64,000 bases of DNA from Paludibacter sp. 47-17. Its GTDB lineage: Bacteria > Bacteroidota > Bacteroidia > Bacteroidales > Paludibacteraceae. This document shows positions 27,156-35,605 of the stretch, piece by piece. The stretch is from assembly GCA_001898935.1 (NCBI GenBank), contig MKVT01000017.1, forward strand, positions 47,156 to 111,155, given 5' to 3'. Below the pieces are notes generated by a model. It was not told where the DNA came from, made no database searches, and saw only the letters and a list, made by a program, of their open reading frames with translations. The position numbers and the translations under genes are program-made. Each line of letters opens with the position of its first letter. Position 1 is the stretch's first letter.

Positions 27156-27602
27156 ATGACACTCATTAAAAGAACTCAGAATGTACCAGCATGGCCGAGC
27201 TTTTTCAATGATTTTTTCGATCGTGACTGGTTGGATTGGACGAACCGGAATTTTTCGAACACCAATACGACGCTTCCGGCCGTAAATATTAAGGAAAGCG
27301 CCGACCGGTTCGAAGTGGAGATGGCCGCACCGGGCTTCGAAAAGGGCGATTTTAAAATCGAACTCAACAAGGATGTGCTGACGATTTCGTCGGAAAAGAA
27401 GGTAGAAAAGGAAACCAGCGATGATCAGCAATTCACTCGCCGTGAATTCAGCTACCAGTCGTTTTGCCGTTCATTCAGCCTGCCCGACAGTACCGACCGC
27501 GATAATATCTCGGCGCGCTACGACAACGGCATCCTGAAAGTGGAGATCCCGAAAATGGATCATGCGAAGGACCGGCCTGTGAGGGCGATCGAAATTCAAT
27601 AA
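27156..27602 (+). CDS. Hsp20/alpha-crystallin small heat shock protein
   Basis: The 148-aa protein has the alpha-crystallin domain at about 45-140: 'LPAVNIKESADRFEVEMAAP', 'FKIELNKDVLTISSEKK', 'SFCRSFSLPDS' and 'ARYDNGILKVEIPK'. It is a cytosolic, ATP-independent holdase that binds unfolding proteins. It is preceded by a sigma-54-like promoter and a strong Shine-Dalgarno, and followed by a canonical terminator, so it is a single-gene unit. Confidence 0.95.
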   Translation: MTLIKRTQNVPAWPSFFNDFFDRDWLDWTNRNFSNTNTTLPAVNIKESADRFEVEMAAPGFEKGDFKIELNKDVLTISSEKKVEKETSDDQQFTRREFSYQSFCRSFSLPDSTDRDNISARYDNGILKVEIPKMDHAKDRPVRAIEIQ

Positions 27603-27611
27603 GTTAAAAGG

Positions 27612-27640
27612 TCTGCCGGTAACCCCGGCAGATTTTTTTT
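27612..27640 (+). terminator. Intrinsic terminator after hsp20
   Basis: TCTGCCGG (27612-27619) pairs with CCGGCAGA (27625-27632) across a 5-nt loop, followed by eight T (27633-27640). It lies 9 nt after the hsp20 stop. The last T residues overlap the stop codon of the convergent YciI gene. Confidence 0.85.
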
Positions 27641-28085
27641 ATAATCCTTTCTTTTGAATTTTCTTGTGGTATTTTTTATGGATGGGTAAAGCTGCCGATG
27701 CATACCACGGATAATACTCAGCAGCTAATACTCCGGCCGCTACTGCCGGATCGGTAACGACCAGCTTCTCAGCTTCAGCTATCGTACGCACATCAAAAAT
27801 ATAAATCCCGCGATACCGGCGTTCGTTTTTCCCGATCGGCCCTGCCGAAACCAGCCACCCTGCTTCCGACATACGGCCAATGTTTTGCATATGCCCGGCA
27901 AAAATACTGTCGAGCTGCTGTTTTTCGCTTACTTCGGTGGGTCCGGTTTTCAGAATCACCAATACGTACCATTTCATGCCGCGCTCGTCGGCGCCCAACT
28001 CTTCGGCTAAGGCCGGGTCGTAGTCCTGGGCAAACATAACAGTGGAAGCCAGGAGGAAGGAAAGTACTAAAAATGTGTATTTCAT
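27639..28085 (-). CDS. Exported YciI-like protein
   Basis: The internal start at 28085 gives the signal peptide 'MKYTFLVLSFLLASTVMFAQ'; the longer frame is not signal-like and would begin upstream of the promoter box. The mature part (about 128 residues) contains a YciI-type ferredoxin-like fold: 'KWYVLVILKTGPT', 'GWLVSAGPIG', 'YIFDVRTIAEAEKLV'. YciI domains have a conserved His/Asp active-site pair in other proteins, but no precise activity is known for exported forms. Confidence 0.8.
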   Translation of the reverse strand: MKYTFLVLSFLLASTVMFAQDYDPALAEELGADERGMKWYVLVILKTGPTEVSEKQQLDSIFAGHMQNIGRMSEAGWLVSAGPIGKNERRYRGIYIFDVRTIAEAEKLVVTDPAVAAGVLAAEYYPWYASAALPIHKKYHKKIQKKGL

Positions 28086-28108
28086 TCTTGTGTTTATTGA
28101 AAGTGCTG

Positions 28109-28116
28109 CAAATGTA
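28109..28116 (-). promoter_or_regulatory. Bacteroidota -7 box (TACATTTG) for the YciI-like gene
   Basis: The reverse strand reads TACATTTG 23 nt before the ATG at 28085. It is divergent from the hut promoter at 28161. Confidence 0.55.
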
Positions 28117-28160
28117 AAAATATAATTTAATTTCAGGGGCAAAGTCTCAAAACATTCTTT

Positions 28161-28168
28161 TATATTTG
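28161..28168 (+). promoter_or_regulatory. Bacteroidota -7 box (TATATTTG) for the hut operon
   Basis: TATATTTG fits TAnnTTTG and lies 44 nt before the hutH ATG. The expected mRNA start near 28175 coincides with an inverted repeat at 28177-28192. Confidence 0.6.
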
Positions 28169-28176
28169 CAAGTAAA

Positions 28177-28192
28177 TGGAATAATCATTCCA
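28177..28192. promoter_or_regulatory. Palindrome at the hut transcription start, possible operator
   Basis: TGGAAT-AATC-ATTCCA is a perfect 6-bp inverted repeat with a 4-nt spacer, placed 8 nt after the -7 box, where a repressor could block RNA polymerase. No hut regulator gene adjoins the operon, so the binding protein is unknown. Confidence 0.45.
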
Positions 28193-28212
28193 ATCCTTAA
28201 ATCGAAAAACAC

Positions 28213-29799
28213 ATGAGAGACGAGAAATTGTTTCGCGAATTTCTGTATGGCGACGATGAGATGACCATAGGAATTGCTCTTGGAATTGCCCGGGGCAATG
28301 TACAAGGAGTGGTATCGGCGCATGCACGGGCCAGAGTGAACCGCAACAGGCGGGTGGTGGAACGTATCGTTCACAAACAGAAAATAGTATATGGTATCAA
28401 CACCGGTTTTGGTCCGCTTTGTACCACGCTGATCGACGAAGAAGATACACGGAAACTTCAGTACAATTTATTGATGAGCCACAGCGTGGGAGTGGGCCGG
28501 TTTATCGACCCCGAAATTGCATTGCTGATGATGATTCTCAAGTTGCATGCTTTGTGCAAGGGCTATTCGGGTATAGCTATCGAAACGATCGAACGAATTT
28601 TGTGGCATATCGAAAACAGGGTTATTCCCTGCGTTCCCGAACAAGGATCGGTGGGTGCGTCGGGCGACCTGGCGCCTCTTTCGCATCTTTTTCTGCCCTT
28701 GATCGGCATGGGGCAGGTGTGGGTGGAGGGAAAGCCAATGGCAACGGAAGTGATCCTGAAACAGCATGGACTCTCCCCGGTTGAACTGGGTCCGAAAGAG
28801 GGACTCGCACTTATTAACGGTACGCAATTTATGAGTGCACACGCCATCCTTCTGCTCGAAAAGCTACAGAATTGTCTCGATCATGCCGATATTATAGCAG
28901 CCATTAATCACGAAGCGATGTTGGGCTCGGTAAAATGTTTTGACGAAGAATTGCACCGGCTCAGACCTTATGCAGGTTCCACTTATGTGGCAGAACGGAT
29001 GCGAACCTTGTTGAATCGTTCGCAGATGGTGACTTCGCATAAAAACTGCCACCGCGTTCAGGATCCTTATTCCCTGCGTTGTATTCCTCAGATTCACGGA
29101 GCTTCGCGCAATGCCTGGCTGCATCTGAAAGAAATGATACTCACCGAGATTAATTCGGTGACCGATAATCCGATTATTTTTACGGAAGATAAAACGATAA
29201 GCGGCGGACATTTTCACGGACAACCCATTGCGCTGCCCATCGATTATGCAGGACTGGCTGCTGCCGAACTGGGTAATGTATCCGACCGGCGGGTGTATTT
29301 GTCGATGATGGAAAGTGTTCCCGGATTACCGAAGTTGCTGCTCGAACATACAGGACTCAACTCCGGATTTATGATTCTGCAATACAGTACGGCTGCGTTG
29401 ACAAGCGAGAATAAAACACTCTGCTTCCCGGCCAGTGCCGATAGTATTCCCACCTCGTTGGGGCAGGAAGATCATGTGAGCATGGGATCGATAGGTGTTC
29501 GCAAAAGCCTGAAAATTGTTGATAATCTCGAAAAAATACTGGCGATAGAGATGCTGACGGCAGCACAGGGTTTCGATTTTCGCCGTCCGCTGAAGTCGGG
29601 TCTGCTGGTTGAAAAAGCCCATGAGGTGGTTCGTCGCTACATTAGTTTTGCCGATACCGACCGGGTGTTTTATGCCGATATCGAACAAGCGATTGCCTTG
29701 CTTCGCTCCAGGGAAATGATCGCCGAATTGAATGCTACAGCTCAGATTCATCAAATCAACTTTAAAAACGAAGACCATGAAATATTCGGAATTTATTGA
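28213..29799 (+). CDS. hutH: Histidine ammonia-lyase (HutH)
   Basis: The 528-aa protein contains '[10 protein letters not shown]' and the MIO-forming triad Ala-Ser-Gly at residues 149-151 in '[14 protein letters not shown]'. It removes ammonia from L-histidine to give urocanate, the first step of histidine breakdown. Other lyase signatures are 'TDNPIIF' and '[15 protein letters not shown]'. It is the first gene of a four-gene operon and overlaps hutU by 23 nt, suggesting coupled translation. Confidence 0.95.
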   Translation: MRDEKLFREFLYGDDEMTIGIALGIARGNVQGVVSAHARARVNRNRRVVERIVHKQKIVYGINTGFGPLCTTLIDEEDTRKLQYNLLMSHSVGVGRFIDPEIALLMMILKLHALCKGYSGIAIETIERILWHIENRVIPCVPEQGSVGASGDLAPLSHLFLPLIGMGQVWVEGKPMATEVILKQHGLSPVELGPKEGLALINGTQFMSAHAILLLEKLQNCLDHADIIAAINHEAMLGSVKCFDEELHRLRPYAGSTYVAERMRTLLNRSQMVTSHKNCHRVQDPYSLRCIPQIHGASRNAWLHLKEMILTEINSVTDNPIIFTEDKTISGGHFHGQPIALPIDYAGLAAAELGNVSDRRVYLSMMESVPGLPKLLLEHTGLNSGFMILQYSTAALTSENKTLCFPASADSIPTSLGQEDHVSMGSIGVRKSLKIVDNLEKILAIEMLTAAQGFDFRRPLKSGLLVEKAHEVVRRYISFADTDRVFYADIEQAIALLRSREMIAELNATAQIHQINFKNEDHEIFGIY

Positions 29800-31444
29800 T
29801 ACTTACGCGGCACATCCGTTTTATACGGCACCCCGGGGCACTCGCTTACATGCCCGCTCGTGGACTACCGAAGCGCCTATTCGTATGCTGCTTAATAATT
29901 TAGATGCTGCAGTGGCCGAGGATCCTGCCAACCTTATTGTGTATGGAGGAACCGGTCAGGCGGCCCGGAATCCGGAATCTGTCCGCGAAATTATCCGGAT
30001 ATTGCTCGAGATGGACGAACATCACTCGTTGCTTGTACAATCGGGCAAGCCGGTGGGGTTGATTCGCTCGCATCCCGAAGCGCCACGGGTGCTTATTGCC
30101 AACAGCAACCTGGTGCCTGCCTGGGCAAACTGGGAACATTTTGAAGAACTTAAAGCCCGTGGGCTGATGATGTATGGCCAGATGACGGCAGGAAGCTGGA
30201 TTTACATTGGTTCACAGGGAATTTTACAGGGCACTTACGAAACTTTTGCCGAATGCGGACGACAACACTTCGGCGGAAATCTGAAGGGCCGGCTGATCGT
30301 GTCGGGCGGGATAGGGGGGATGAGTGGTGCTCAGCCTCTGGCGGCGACGATGGCCGGAGCTGTATATCTTGGAGCCGATGTAGACGCGACCCGCATTCAG
30401 AAACGATTGGACACCCGCTACATCGACCGGATGACTGCGGATTACGAAGAAGCAAAGCGCTGGACACTGGAAGCCATTGAAGCTGGTGAGGCGGTTTCGA
30501 TCGGCTGGGTGGGCGATATTGGCGATTTACTCGAAAACCTCCTCAAGGATACTATCATACCCGATATTCTTACCGATCAGACATCGGCTCACGATCCTTT
30601 GAACGGCTATGTGCCCAATGGTCATACATTGGCCGAGGCCGGCCGGCTGAGAGCCGAGAATCCGGAAGAATATAAACGCCGGTCGCTGAAGAGCATGGCC
30701 CGGCATGTAGGATTTATGCTCGAATTGCAGCGCAGGGGCAGCATTACCTTCGACTACGGTAACAATCTTCGCGAATTTGCCCGGCAGGGGGGAGAGCTGA
30801 ATGCGTTTGATTTCCAGGGATTTGTTCCCAGGTTTATTCGTCCGCTGTTTTGTCAGGGCAAAGGTCCGTTCCGCTGGGTGGCACTCTCGGGCGATCCCGA
30901 AGATATTTATACTACCGATAGGGCGCTGACGGAGCTCTTTCCTGAAAACGAACACCTGCACAGCTGGTTGCTTCAGGCGCGGGAGAAAGTATCCTTCCAG
31001 GGTTTGCCCAGTCGCATTTGCTGGCTGGGACTCGGTGAAAGGGAACAGGCCGGATTACTCTTCAACGAACTGGTGCGAACCGGAAAAATAAAGGCGCCTA
31101 TCGTGATTGGCCGGGACCACCTCGACTGCGGTTCGGTTGCTTCGCCCTACCGCGAGACAGAAGGAATGCCCGATGGTTCGGATGCTGTGTCGGACTGGCC
31201 TTTACTCAACCTGATGGCCAATGCAAGCGGGGGGGCGACCTGGATTTCGTTTCACCACGGAGGTGGAGTAGGAATGGGCTATTCGCAGCATGCCGGTATG
31301 GTGGTGGTGGCCGATGGCACCGACCGTGCAGCTGCTTGTCTGCACAGGGTATTGTTCAACGATCCGGCAATGGGAGTGTACAGGCATAGCGATGCAGGAT
31401 ATGAAACTCTTTTGAACGGTGATCCGTGGACGATTGGCGGATAA
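29777..31444 (+). CDS. hutU: Urocanate hydratase (HutU)
   Basis: The start at 29777 ('[16 protein letters not shown]') lies inside the end of hutH; the frame extends slightly further upstream but the homologous part begins here. The 555-aa protein contains '[15 protein letters not shown]', the nucleotide-binding '[12 protein letters not shown]', '[16 protein letters not shown]' with the conserved active-site Cys, and '[17 protein letters not shown]'. It uses tightly bound NAD+ to hydrate urocanate to imidazolone propionate. HutI follows after 39 nt. Confidence 0.95.
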   Translation: MKYSEFIDTYAAHPFYTAPRGTRLHARSWTTEAPIRMLLNNLDAAVAEDPANLIVYGGTGQAARNPESVREIIRILLEMDEHHSLLVQSGKPVGLIRSHPEAPRVLIANSNLVPAWANWEHFEELKARGLMMYGQMTAGSWIYIGSQGILQGTYETFAECGRQHFGGNLKGRLIVSGGIGGMSGAQPLAATMAGAVYLGADVDATRIQKRLDTRYIDRMTADYEEAKRWTLEAIEAGEAVSIGWVGDIGDLLENLLKDTIIPDILTDQTSAHDPLNGYVPNGHTLAEAGRLRAENPEEYKRRSLKSMARHVGFMLELQRRGSITFDYGNNLREFARQGGELNAFDFQGFVPRFIRPLFCQGKGPFRWVALSGDPEDIYTTDRALTELFPENEHLHSWLLQAREKVSFQGLPSRICWLGLGEREQAGLLFNELVRTGKIKAPIVIGRDHLDCGSVASPYRETEGMPDGSDAVSDWPLLNLMANASGGATWISFHHGGGVGMGYSQHAGMVVVADGTDRAAACLHRVLFNDPAMGVYRHSDAGYETLLNGDPWTIGG

Positions 31445-31483
31445 AATCATCCAACTACTTATACTCCAACTTCTTTATCCATT

Positions 31484-32737
31484 ATGCTAATAGGTCCGTT
31501 TACTCAACTTCTTACGATGGCTTCGCTCCCTTTACGAGGACCCATCACCGACGATCAACTGGAGATTATTCCGGATGCAGGGATTGTGGTGCGCAATGGT
31601 TGCATCGTCGAAGTGGGAAGTTTTGCCGAATTGCGCATCCGTTACGCCGAGAAGAAACTGGTTCCTGTCGAGCGCAATCTGGTGGCTTTCCCTGGAATGA
31701 TCGACGCACATACCCATCTTTGTTGGGCGGGGTCGAGAGCTGCCGATTACGCACTTCGGCTGTCGGGGAAAAGCTATCTTGAAATAGCAACAGCGGGAGG
31801 AGGCATTCTCGATACTGTTCGTAAAACCCGTGCAGCCACATCCGATGAATTGGTGCAACTGACTCTTCAGCGGGCCAACCTTTTATTGTCACGGGGAATA
31901 ACCACTATCGAAGTGAAAAGCGGATATGGTTTGACAGTGCACCACGAATTGAAAATACTGGAAGCTATTGCCGACGCCAACAGGCAAACAGCTGCCGATC
32001 TTGTGCCTACCTGTCTGGCCGCTCATGTGGTACCTCCCGAATATAAAAAGGGTTCCGTAGTGTCGGAAGAAGAGTATCTCACCGTTCTTCTGAATGAGCT
32101 GCTTCCCGAAGTAAAACGCAGGAATCTGGCTTCCAGGGTAGATGTGTTTATTGAAAAAGGTGCGTTTTCGGAAGCTGCAGCCCGGTATTATCTGCAGGCT
32201 GCACGTGATAGGGGATTCGATCTGGTAATTCACGGCGATCAGTTTACAGCCGGGGCAGCGGCTGTTGCCAATGATCTGCATGCGCTGAGTATAGATCACC
32301 TCGAAGCGGCCGGTGCAAAGGAAATAACTACCCTGGCTCAGGGATCGACTATTGCTGTTGCTTTACCCGGGGCTTCGCTGGGACTCGGCGAACCGTTTGC
32401 TCCCGCCCGGAAGTTGCTTGATGCGGACAATGCACTGGCTATTGCCTCCGATTGGAATCCGGGGTCGGCGCCTATGGGAAATTTACTTGCACAAGCTGCT
32501 ATATTAGGTGCAGCCCAGCAGTTGTCGACGGCCGAAGTATGGGCGGCCATTACTTACCGGGCTGCTGCGGCATTGAAGCTCGGCGACCGGGGCAAACTTC
32601 AAAAGGGGATGAAGGCCGATATTATTGCTTTTCAAACTAACGACTACCGGGAAGTGTTATATCGCCAGGGTGAACTTCGCCCGTCGATAGTCATAAAAAA
32701 TGGAAAAATGTTAACAATTAATACTAAGCAATTATAA
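31484..32737 (+). CDS. hutI: Imidazolonepropionase (HutI)
   Basis: The 417-aa amidohydrolase carries 'GMIDAHTHLCWAGSRAAD' (metal-binding HxH), 'EVKSGYGL', 'AAHVVPPEY', 'VIHGDQFTAG' and 'ASDWNPGSAP', all in family order. It opens the imidazolone ring to N-formimino-L-glutamate. Its stop overlaps the next ATG by one base (TAATG at 32735-32739), so translation with the FTCD gene is coupled. Confidence 0.95.
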   Translation: MLIGPFTQLLTMASLPLRGPITDDQLEIIPDAGIVVRNGCIVEVGSFAELRIRYAEKKLVPVERNLVAFPGMIDAHTHLCWAGSRAADYALRLSGKSYLEIATAGGGILDTVRKTRAATSDELVQLTLQRANLLLSRGITTIEVKSGYGLTVHHELKILEAIADANRQTAADLVPTCLAAHVVPPEYKKGSVVSEEEYLTVLLNELLPEVKRRNLASRVDVFIEKGAFSEAAARYYLQAARDRGFDLVIHGDQFTAGAAAVANDLHALSIDHLEAAGAKEITTLAQGSTIAVALPGASLGLGEPFAPARKLLDADNALAIASDWNPGSAPMGNLLAQAAILGAAQQLSTAEVWAAITYRAAAALKLGDRGKLQKGMKADIIAFQTNDYREVLYRQGELRPSIVIKNGKMLTINTKQL

Positions 32738-34434
32738 TGAACCAGCTTATCGAATGTGTGCCTAATTTCAGTGAGGGCCGCGACCTCACGGTTATCCATC
32801 GTATAGTAGAAGAGATCGATAAAGTGGAGGGAGTGCAGGTGATCGGTATTGATCCCGGTAAAGCCACTAACCGAACAGTAGTGACCTTTGTAGGAGAGCC
32901 CCAGCCGGTGTGCGAGGCGGCTTTCCGTGCCGTGAAAAAGGCTGCCGAACTTATCGATATGAGAAAACATAAGGGCGAACATCCTCGTTTTGGAGCCACC
33001 GACGTATTGCCGCTGGTTCCTGTAAGGGGAATTTCGATGGAAGAAACGGCAGTGTATGCCCGTCGGTTGGCCGAACGAATCGGTAACGAACTGGATATTC
33101 CGATATACTGTTACGAATTTGCAGCATCAGAAGAAAAACGCCGCAACCTGGCCAATTGCAGGGCGGGCGAGTACGAGGGGTTGTCTCAAAAGCTTACGGA
33201 TCCGGACTGGCAACCCGATTTTGGTCCCGCGGAATTCACTACGCAGGTGGCACGCACCGGAGCAACGGCAGTGAGCGCCCGCCATTTTCTTATTGCTTAT
33301 AATATCAACCTGAATACTACTTCTACTCGTTGGGCTAATGCTATTGCTTTCGATATCAGGGAGAAAGGCCGGGTGAAACGCGAAGGAAACCCCCTTACAG
33401 GTAAAATTGTGAAGGATGCCGCCGGTGAGCCGGTATATGAACCCGGATTACTGAAAGGTGTAAAAGGAATAGGTTGGTATATCGAAGAATATGGGATTGC
33501 ACAACTGTCGTTCAATATTACCGATACAACTCAGGTGTCGTTACATCAGCTTTTCGAACTGGCCTGCGAGCGAGCTGCCATAAGGGGAGTGAGGGTTACA
33601 GGTTCGGAACTGGTGGGGGTGGTTCCGCTGCAACTGTTGCTCGACACCGGTAAGTATTTTCTACGGAAACAAAAACGTTCGATAGGCATTCCCGATGCCG
33701 ATATACTTAAAATTGCCGTAAAGTCGCTCGGACTCGACGAACTATCACCCTTCGATCCGAAGAAAAAGATTATTGAGTACGTAATCGACGATTCGTCTGC
33801 ATCGAAGTTGATCGATTTAAGTGTAAAACAATTCACCTACCTTACGGCTTCCGAATCGGTGGCGCCGGGAGGTGGATCGGTATCGGCTTGCATGGGAGCG
33901 CTGGGCGTAGCGCTGGCAACGATGGTTGCTAACCTATCGTCGCATAAAAAAGGCTGGGAGGAACAGTGGGAGGAGTTTTCGCTATGGGCCGAAAAGGGCA
34001 AAACATATCAGGAGGAATTGATTTCCCTGATCGATGAAGATACAAGGGCCTACAACCGGATTATTGCTGCGTTCGGACTTCCGAAAAAAACGGAAAAAGA
34101 GAAGTCGGATCGTTCGATGGCTATTCAGGAGGCAATCAAATATGCAATGGAAGTTCCTTTCCGCGTAGCTACAACCAGTTACGAATCGATGGAAGTGATG
34201 CTCGAAATGGTTCGAAAAGGGAACCCGAACTCAATTTCCGATGCCGGGGTAGGAGCGCTGGCGGCCCGGTCGGCCGTGATGGGTGCTTCGCTTAATGTGC
34301 AGATCAATGCCCTTGATTTGAAGGATAAACAGTTTGCTGAACAAATGATTCGGGACGTGAAAGAGCTGGAACGCAAAACACAGTTGTTGGAAACGGAAAT
34401 ATTAGCCATAGTAAAGGATAAATTAATTCAATGA
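32737..34434 (+). CDS. Bifunctional glutamate formimidoyltransferase / formimino-THF cyclodeaminase
   Basis: The 565-aa protein joins two enzymes. Residues 1-300 are a formimidoyltransferase ('QLIECVPNFSEGRD', 'GEHPRFGATDVLPLVPV' with the catalytic His). Residues from about 355 are a cyclodeaminase ('APGGGSVSACMGALGVALA', 'LIDEDTRAYNRIIAAF'). Together they transfer the formimino group of formimino-glutamate to tetrahydrofolate and form 5,10-methenyl-THF, ammonia and glutamate. The domain order matches animal FTCD and many Bacteroidota proteins. It completes the pathway, so the operon converts histidine to glutamate and a one-carbon unit. Confidence 0.95.
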   Translation: MNQLIECVPNFSEGRDLTVIHRIVEEIDKVEGVQVIGIDPGKATNRTVVTFVGEPQPVCEAAFRAVKKAAELIDMRKHKGEHPRFGATDVLPLVPVRGISMEETAVYARRLAERIGNELDIPIYCYEFAASEEKRRNLANCRAGEYEGLSQKLTDPDWQPDFGPAEFTTQVARTGATAVSARHFLIAYNINLNTTSTRWANAIAFDIREKGRVKREGNPLTGKIVKDAAGEPVYEPGLLKGVKGIGWYIEEYGIAQLSFNITDTTQVSLHQLFELACERAAIRGVRVTGSELVGVVPLQLLLDTGKYFLRKQKRSIGIPDADILKIAVKSLGLDELSPFDPKKKIIEYVIDDSSASKLIDLSVKQFTYLTASESVAPGGGSVSACMGALGVALATMVANLSSHKKGWEEQWEEFSLWAEKGKTYQEELISLIDEDTRAYNRIIAAFGLPKKTEKEKSDRSMAIQEAIKYAMEVPFRVATTSYESMEVMLEMVRKGNPNSISDAGVGALAARSAVMGASLNVQINALDLKDKQFAEQMIRDVKELERKTQLLETEILAIVKDKLIQ

Positions 34435-34455
34435 TTCACAGGAAAAGTGTAGAAA

Positions 34456-34474
34456 TTTTCCACAGTTTTCCACA
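34456..34474 (+). repeat. Two DnaA-box-like sequences in tandem (TTTTCCACA)
   Basis: TTTTCCACA occurs at 34456-34464 and 34466-34474, as a perfect 10-bp tandem repeat of TTTTCCACAG. Both match TTWTNCACA. They lie in the 131-nt gap between the FTCD gene and the coiled-coil lipoprotein gene. The gap is too short and gene context too ordinary to call an origin. Confidence 0.35.
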
Positions 34475-34519
34475 GGTGTTTTTGATGTTAATATTTTGAT
34501 TTATAGCGTTTTGTAGGTT

Positions 34520-34534
34520 TGGAGTAAGTTTTGC
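34520..34534 (+). promoter_or_regulatory. Sigma-54-like -24/-12 element before the coiled-coil lipoprotein gene
   Basis: TGGAGTAAGTTTTGC has GG and GC separated by exactly 10 nt and a good -12 half (TTTTGC); the -24 half matches only TGG. It lies 31 nt before the ATG at 34566, the position expected for a promoter. Confidence 0.4.
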
Positions 34535-34565
34535 CCATCGGATACCAAACATTAAAAAGTAGAAT

Positions 34566-35444
34566 ATGAGAACAATTCAGTTAGCAGCTGTAATGACAGC
34601 ACTTATTTTCACAGTAACATCCTGTGTCGAAAATTCAGAGAAATACAAATCGATTGTTGCTCAACGCGATTCGCTACAATTTCAGGCACAAGCCATAGAG
34701 GCCAACTATAACGAAACCATCGGAATTTTGAATGAAGTGGAAGAAGGATTTGCGCAAATTCGAAATGCTGAAGGTAAAATGTTGAAAGAAGTTCAGGGTA
34801 TCGAAGGGACAAGTACTTCACGTAAGGAGCAACTGGCCGTTCAGCTGAATCAGGTAAAAGAGCTGCTGGAGCAGAATAAAAACCGGATTGAACAATTACA
34901 ACGGCAATCGCAGCAACGGAGTAAAGAAAATACTACCTTGAGCCAGACTATTCAGCGTCTGCAAACCGAACTGGAAGAAAAAACAGCCTTTATCGCTTCT
35001 TTACAGGCCGAATTGGAAAAGAAAAATATTCGTATCAACGAACTTTCGACCACGGTGGGCCAATTAAGCACCGATTTGAATCAACTCAGCGAGGTTTCTG
35101 AAAAACAACAACAACAGATTAAGAGCCAGGATGTTGATATGAATACCGTTTGGTACGTTATGGGTACATCTTCCGAACTGAAAAGTGCACAAATCCTTTC
35201 CACCAACGGTATCTTCCGTCCGTCGACCGTATTGGATAAATCCTTCGATCAAAGTTTGTTTACCAAAGTCGATAAACGAACACTTAAGGTAATTCCCACC
35301 GGCAGCAAACGAATTAAACTTCTTACGTCGCATCCGAAAGACAGTTATCAGCTGGTAACCGCCGACGATAAAACGGTATCGGTTGAGGTGCTCGATCAGG
35401 CTTCTTTTTGGAGTGTATCAAAATACCTGGTGATCCAAAAGTAA
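34566..35444 (+). CDS. Coiled-coil lipoprotein of unknown function
   Basis: The 292-aa product has a lipoprotein signal ('LIFTVTSC', Cys at about residue 20) and a long heptad-rich coiled coil (about 25-190, rich in Q, E, K and L). A small C-terminal globular domain follows ('MNTVWYVMGTSSELKSA' onward). Similar proteins are common in Bacteroidota but I know no function. It is followed by a strong terminator, so it forms its own unit. A sigma-54-like element precedes it, and an NtrC-type regulator lies just downstream. Confidence 0.75.
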   Translation: MRTIQLAAVMTALIFTVTSCVENSEKYKSIVAQRDSLQFQAQAIEANYNETIGILNEVEEGFAQIRNAEGKMLKEVQGIEGTSTSRKEQLAVQLNQVKELLEQNKNRIEQLQRQSQQRSKENTTLSQTIQRLQTELEEKTAFIASLQAELEKKNIRINELSTTVGQLSTDLNQLSEVSEKQQQQIKSQDVDMNTVWYVMGTSSELKSAQILSTNGIFRPSTVLDKSFDQSLFTKVDKRTLKVIPTGSKRIKLLTSHPKDSYQLVTADDKTVSVEVLDQASFWSVSKYLVIQK

Positions 35445-35509
35445 AAAAATATTGACTTCTGATTTAATTAAGTACGAACCTTCACTTTGTGTTAAATTTA
35501 GTTTTGCAG

Positions 35510-35556
35510 CTTCATCTGTCCCCGGGAATAAGCGGGGATAGATGAAGATTTTTTTT
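35510..35556 (+). terminator. Intrinsic terminator after the coiled-coil lipoprotein gene
   Basis: A 15-bp stem including one G-T pair (35510-35524 with 35533-35547), a short loop, and a run of eight T form a strong intrinsic terminator 65 nt after the stop. Confidence 0.85.
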
Positions 35557-35591
35557 GTGCGCAGTTCGTGGTCGGATTTTATTTTTTTTAC

Positions 35592-35599
35592 TACCTTTG
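35592..35599 (+). promoter_or_regulatory. Bacteroidota -7 box (TACCTTTG) 6 nt before an ATG
   Basis: TACCTTTG fits TAnnTTTG and ends only 6 nt before the ATG at 35606. The mRNA of the NtrC-type regulator is therefore expected to be leaderless or nearly so. It also argues against the longer upstream frame at 35555. Confidence 0.55.
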
Positions 35600-35605
35600 T
35601 TTTCC

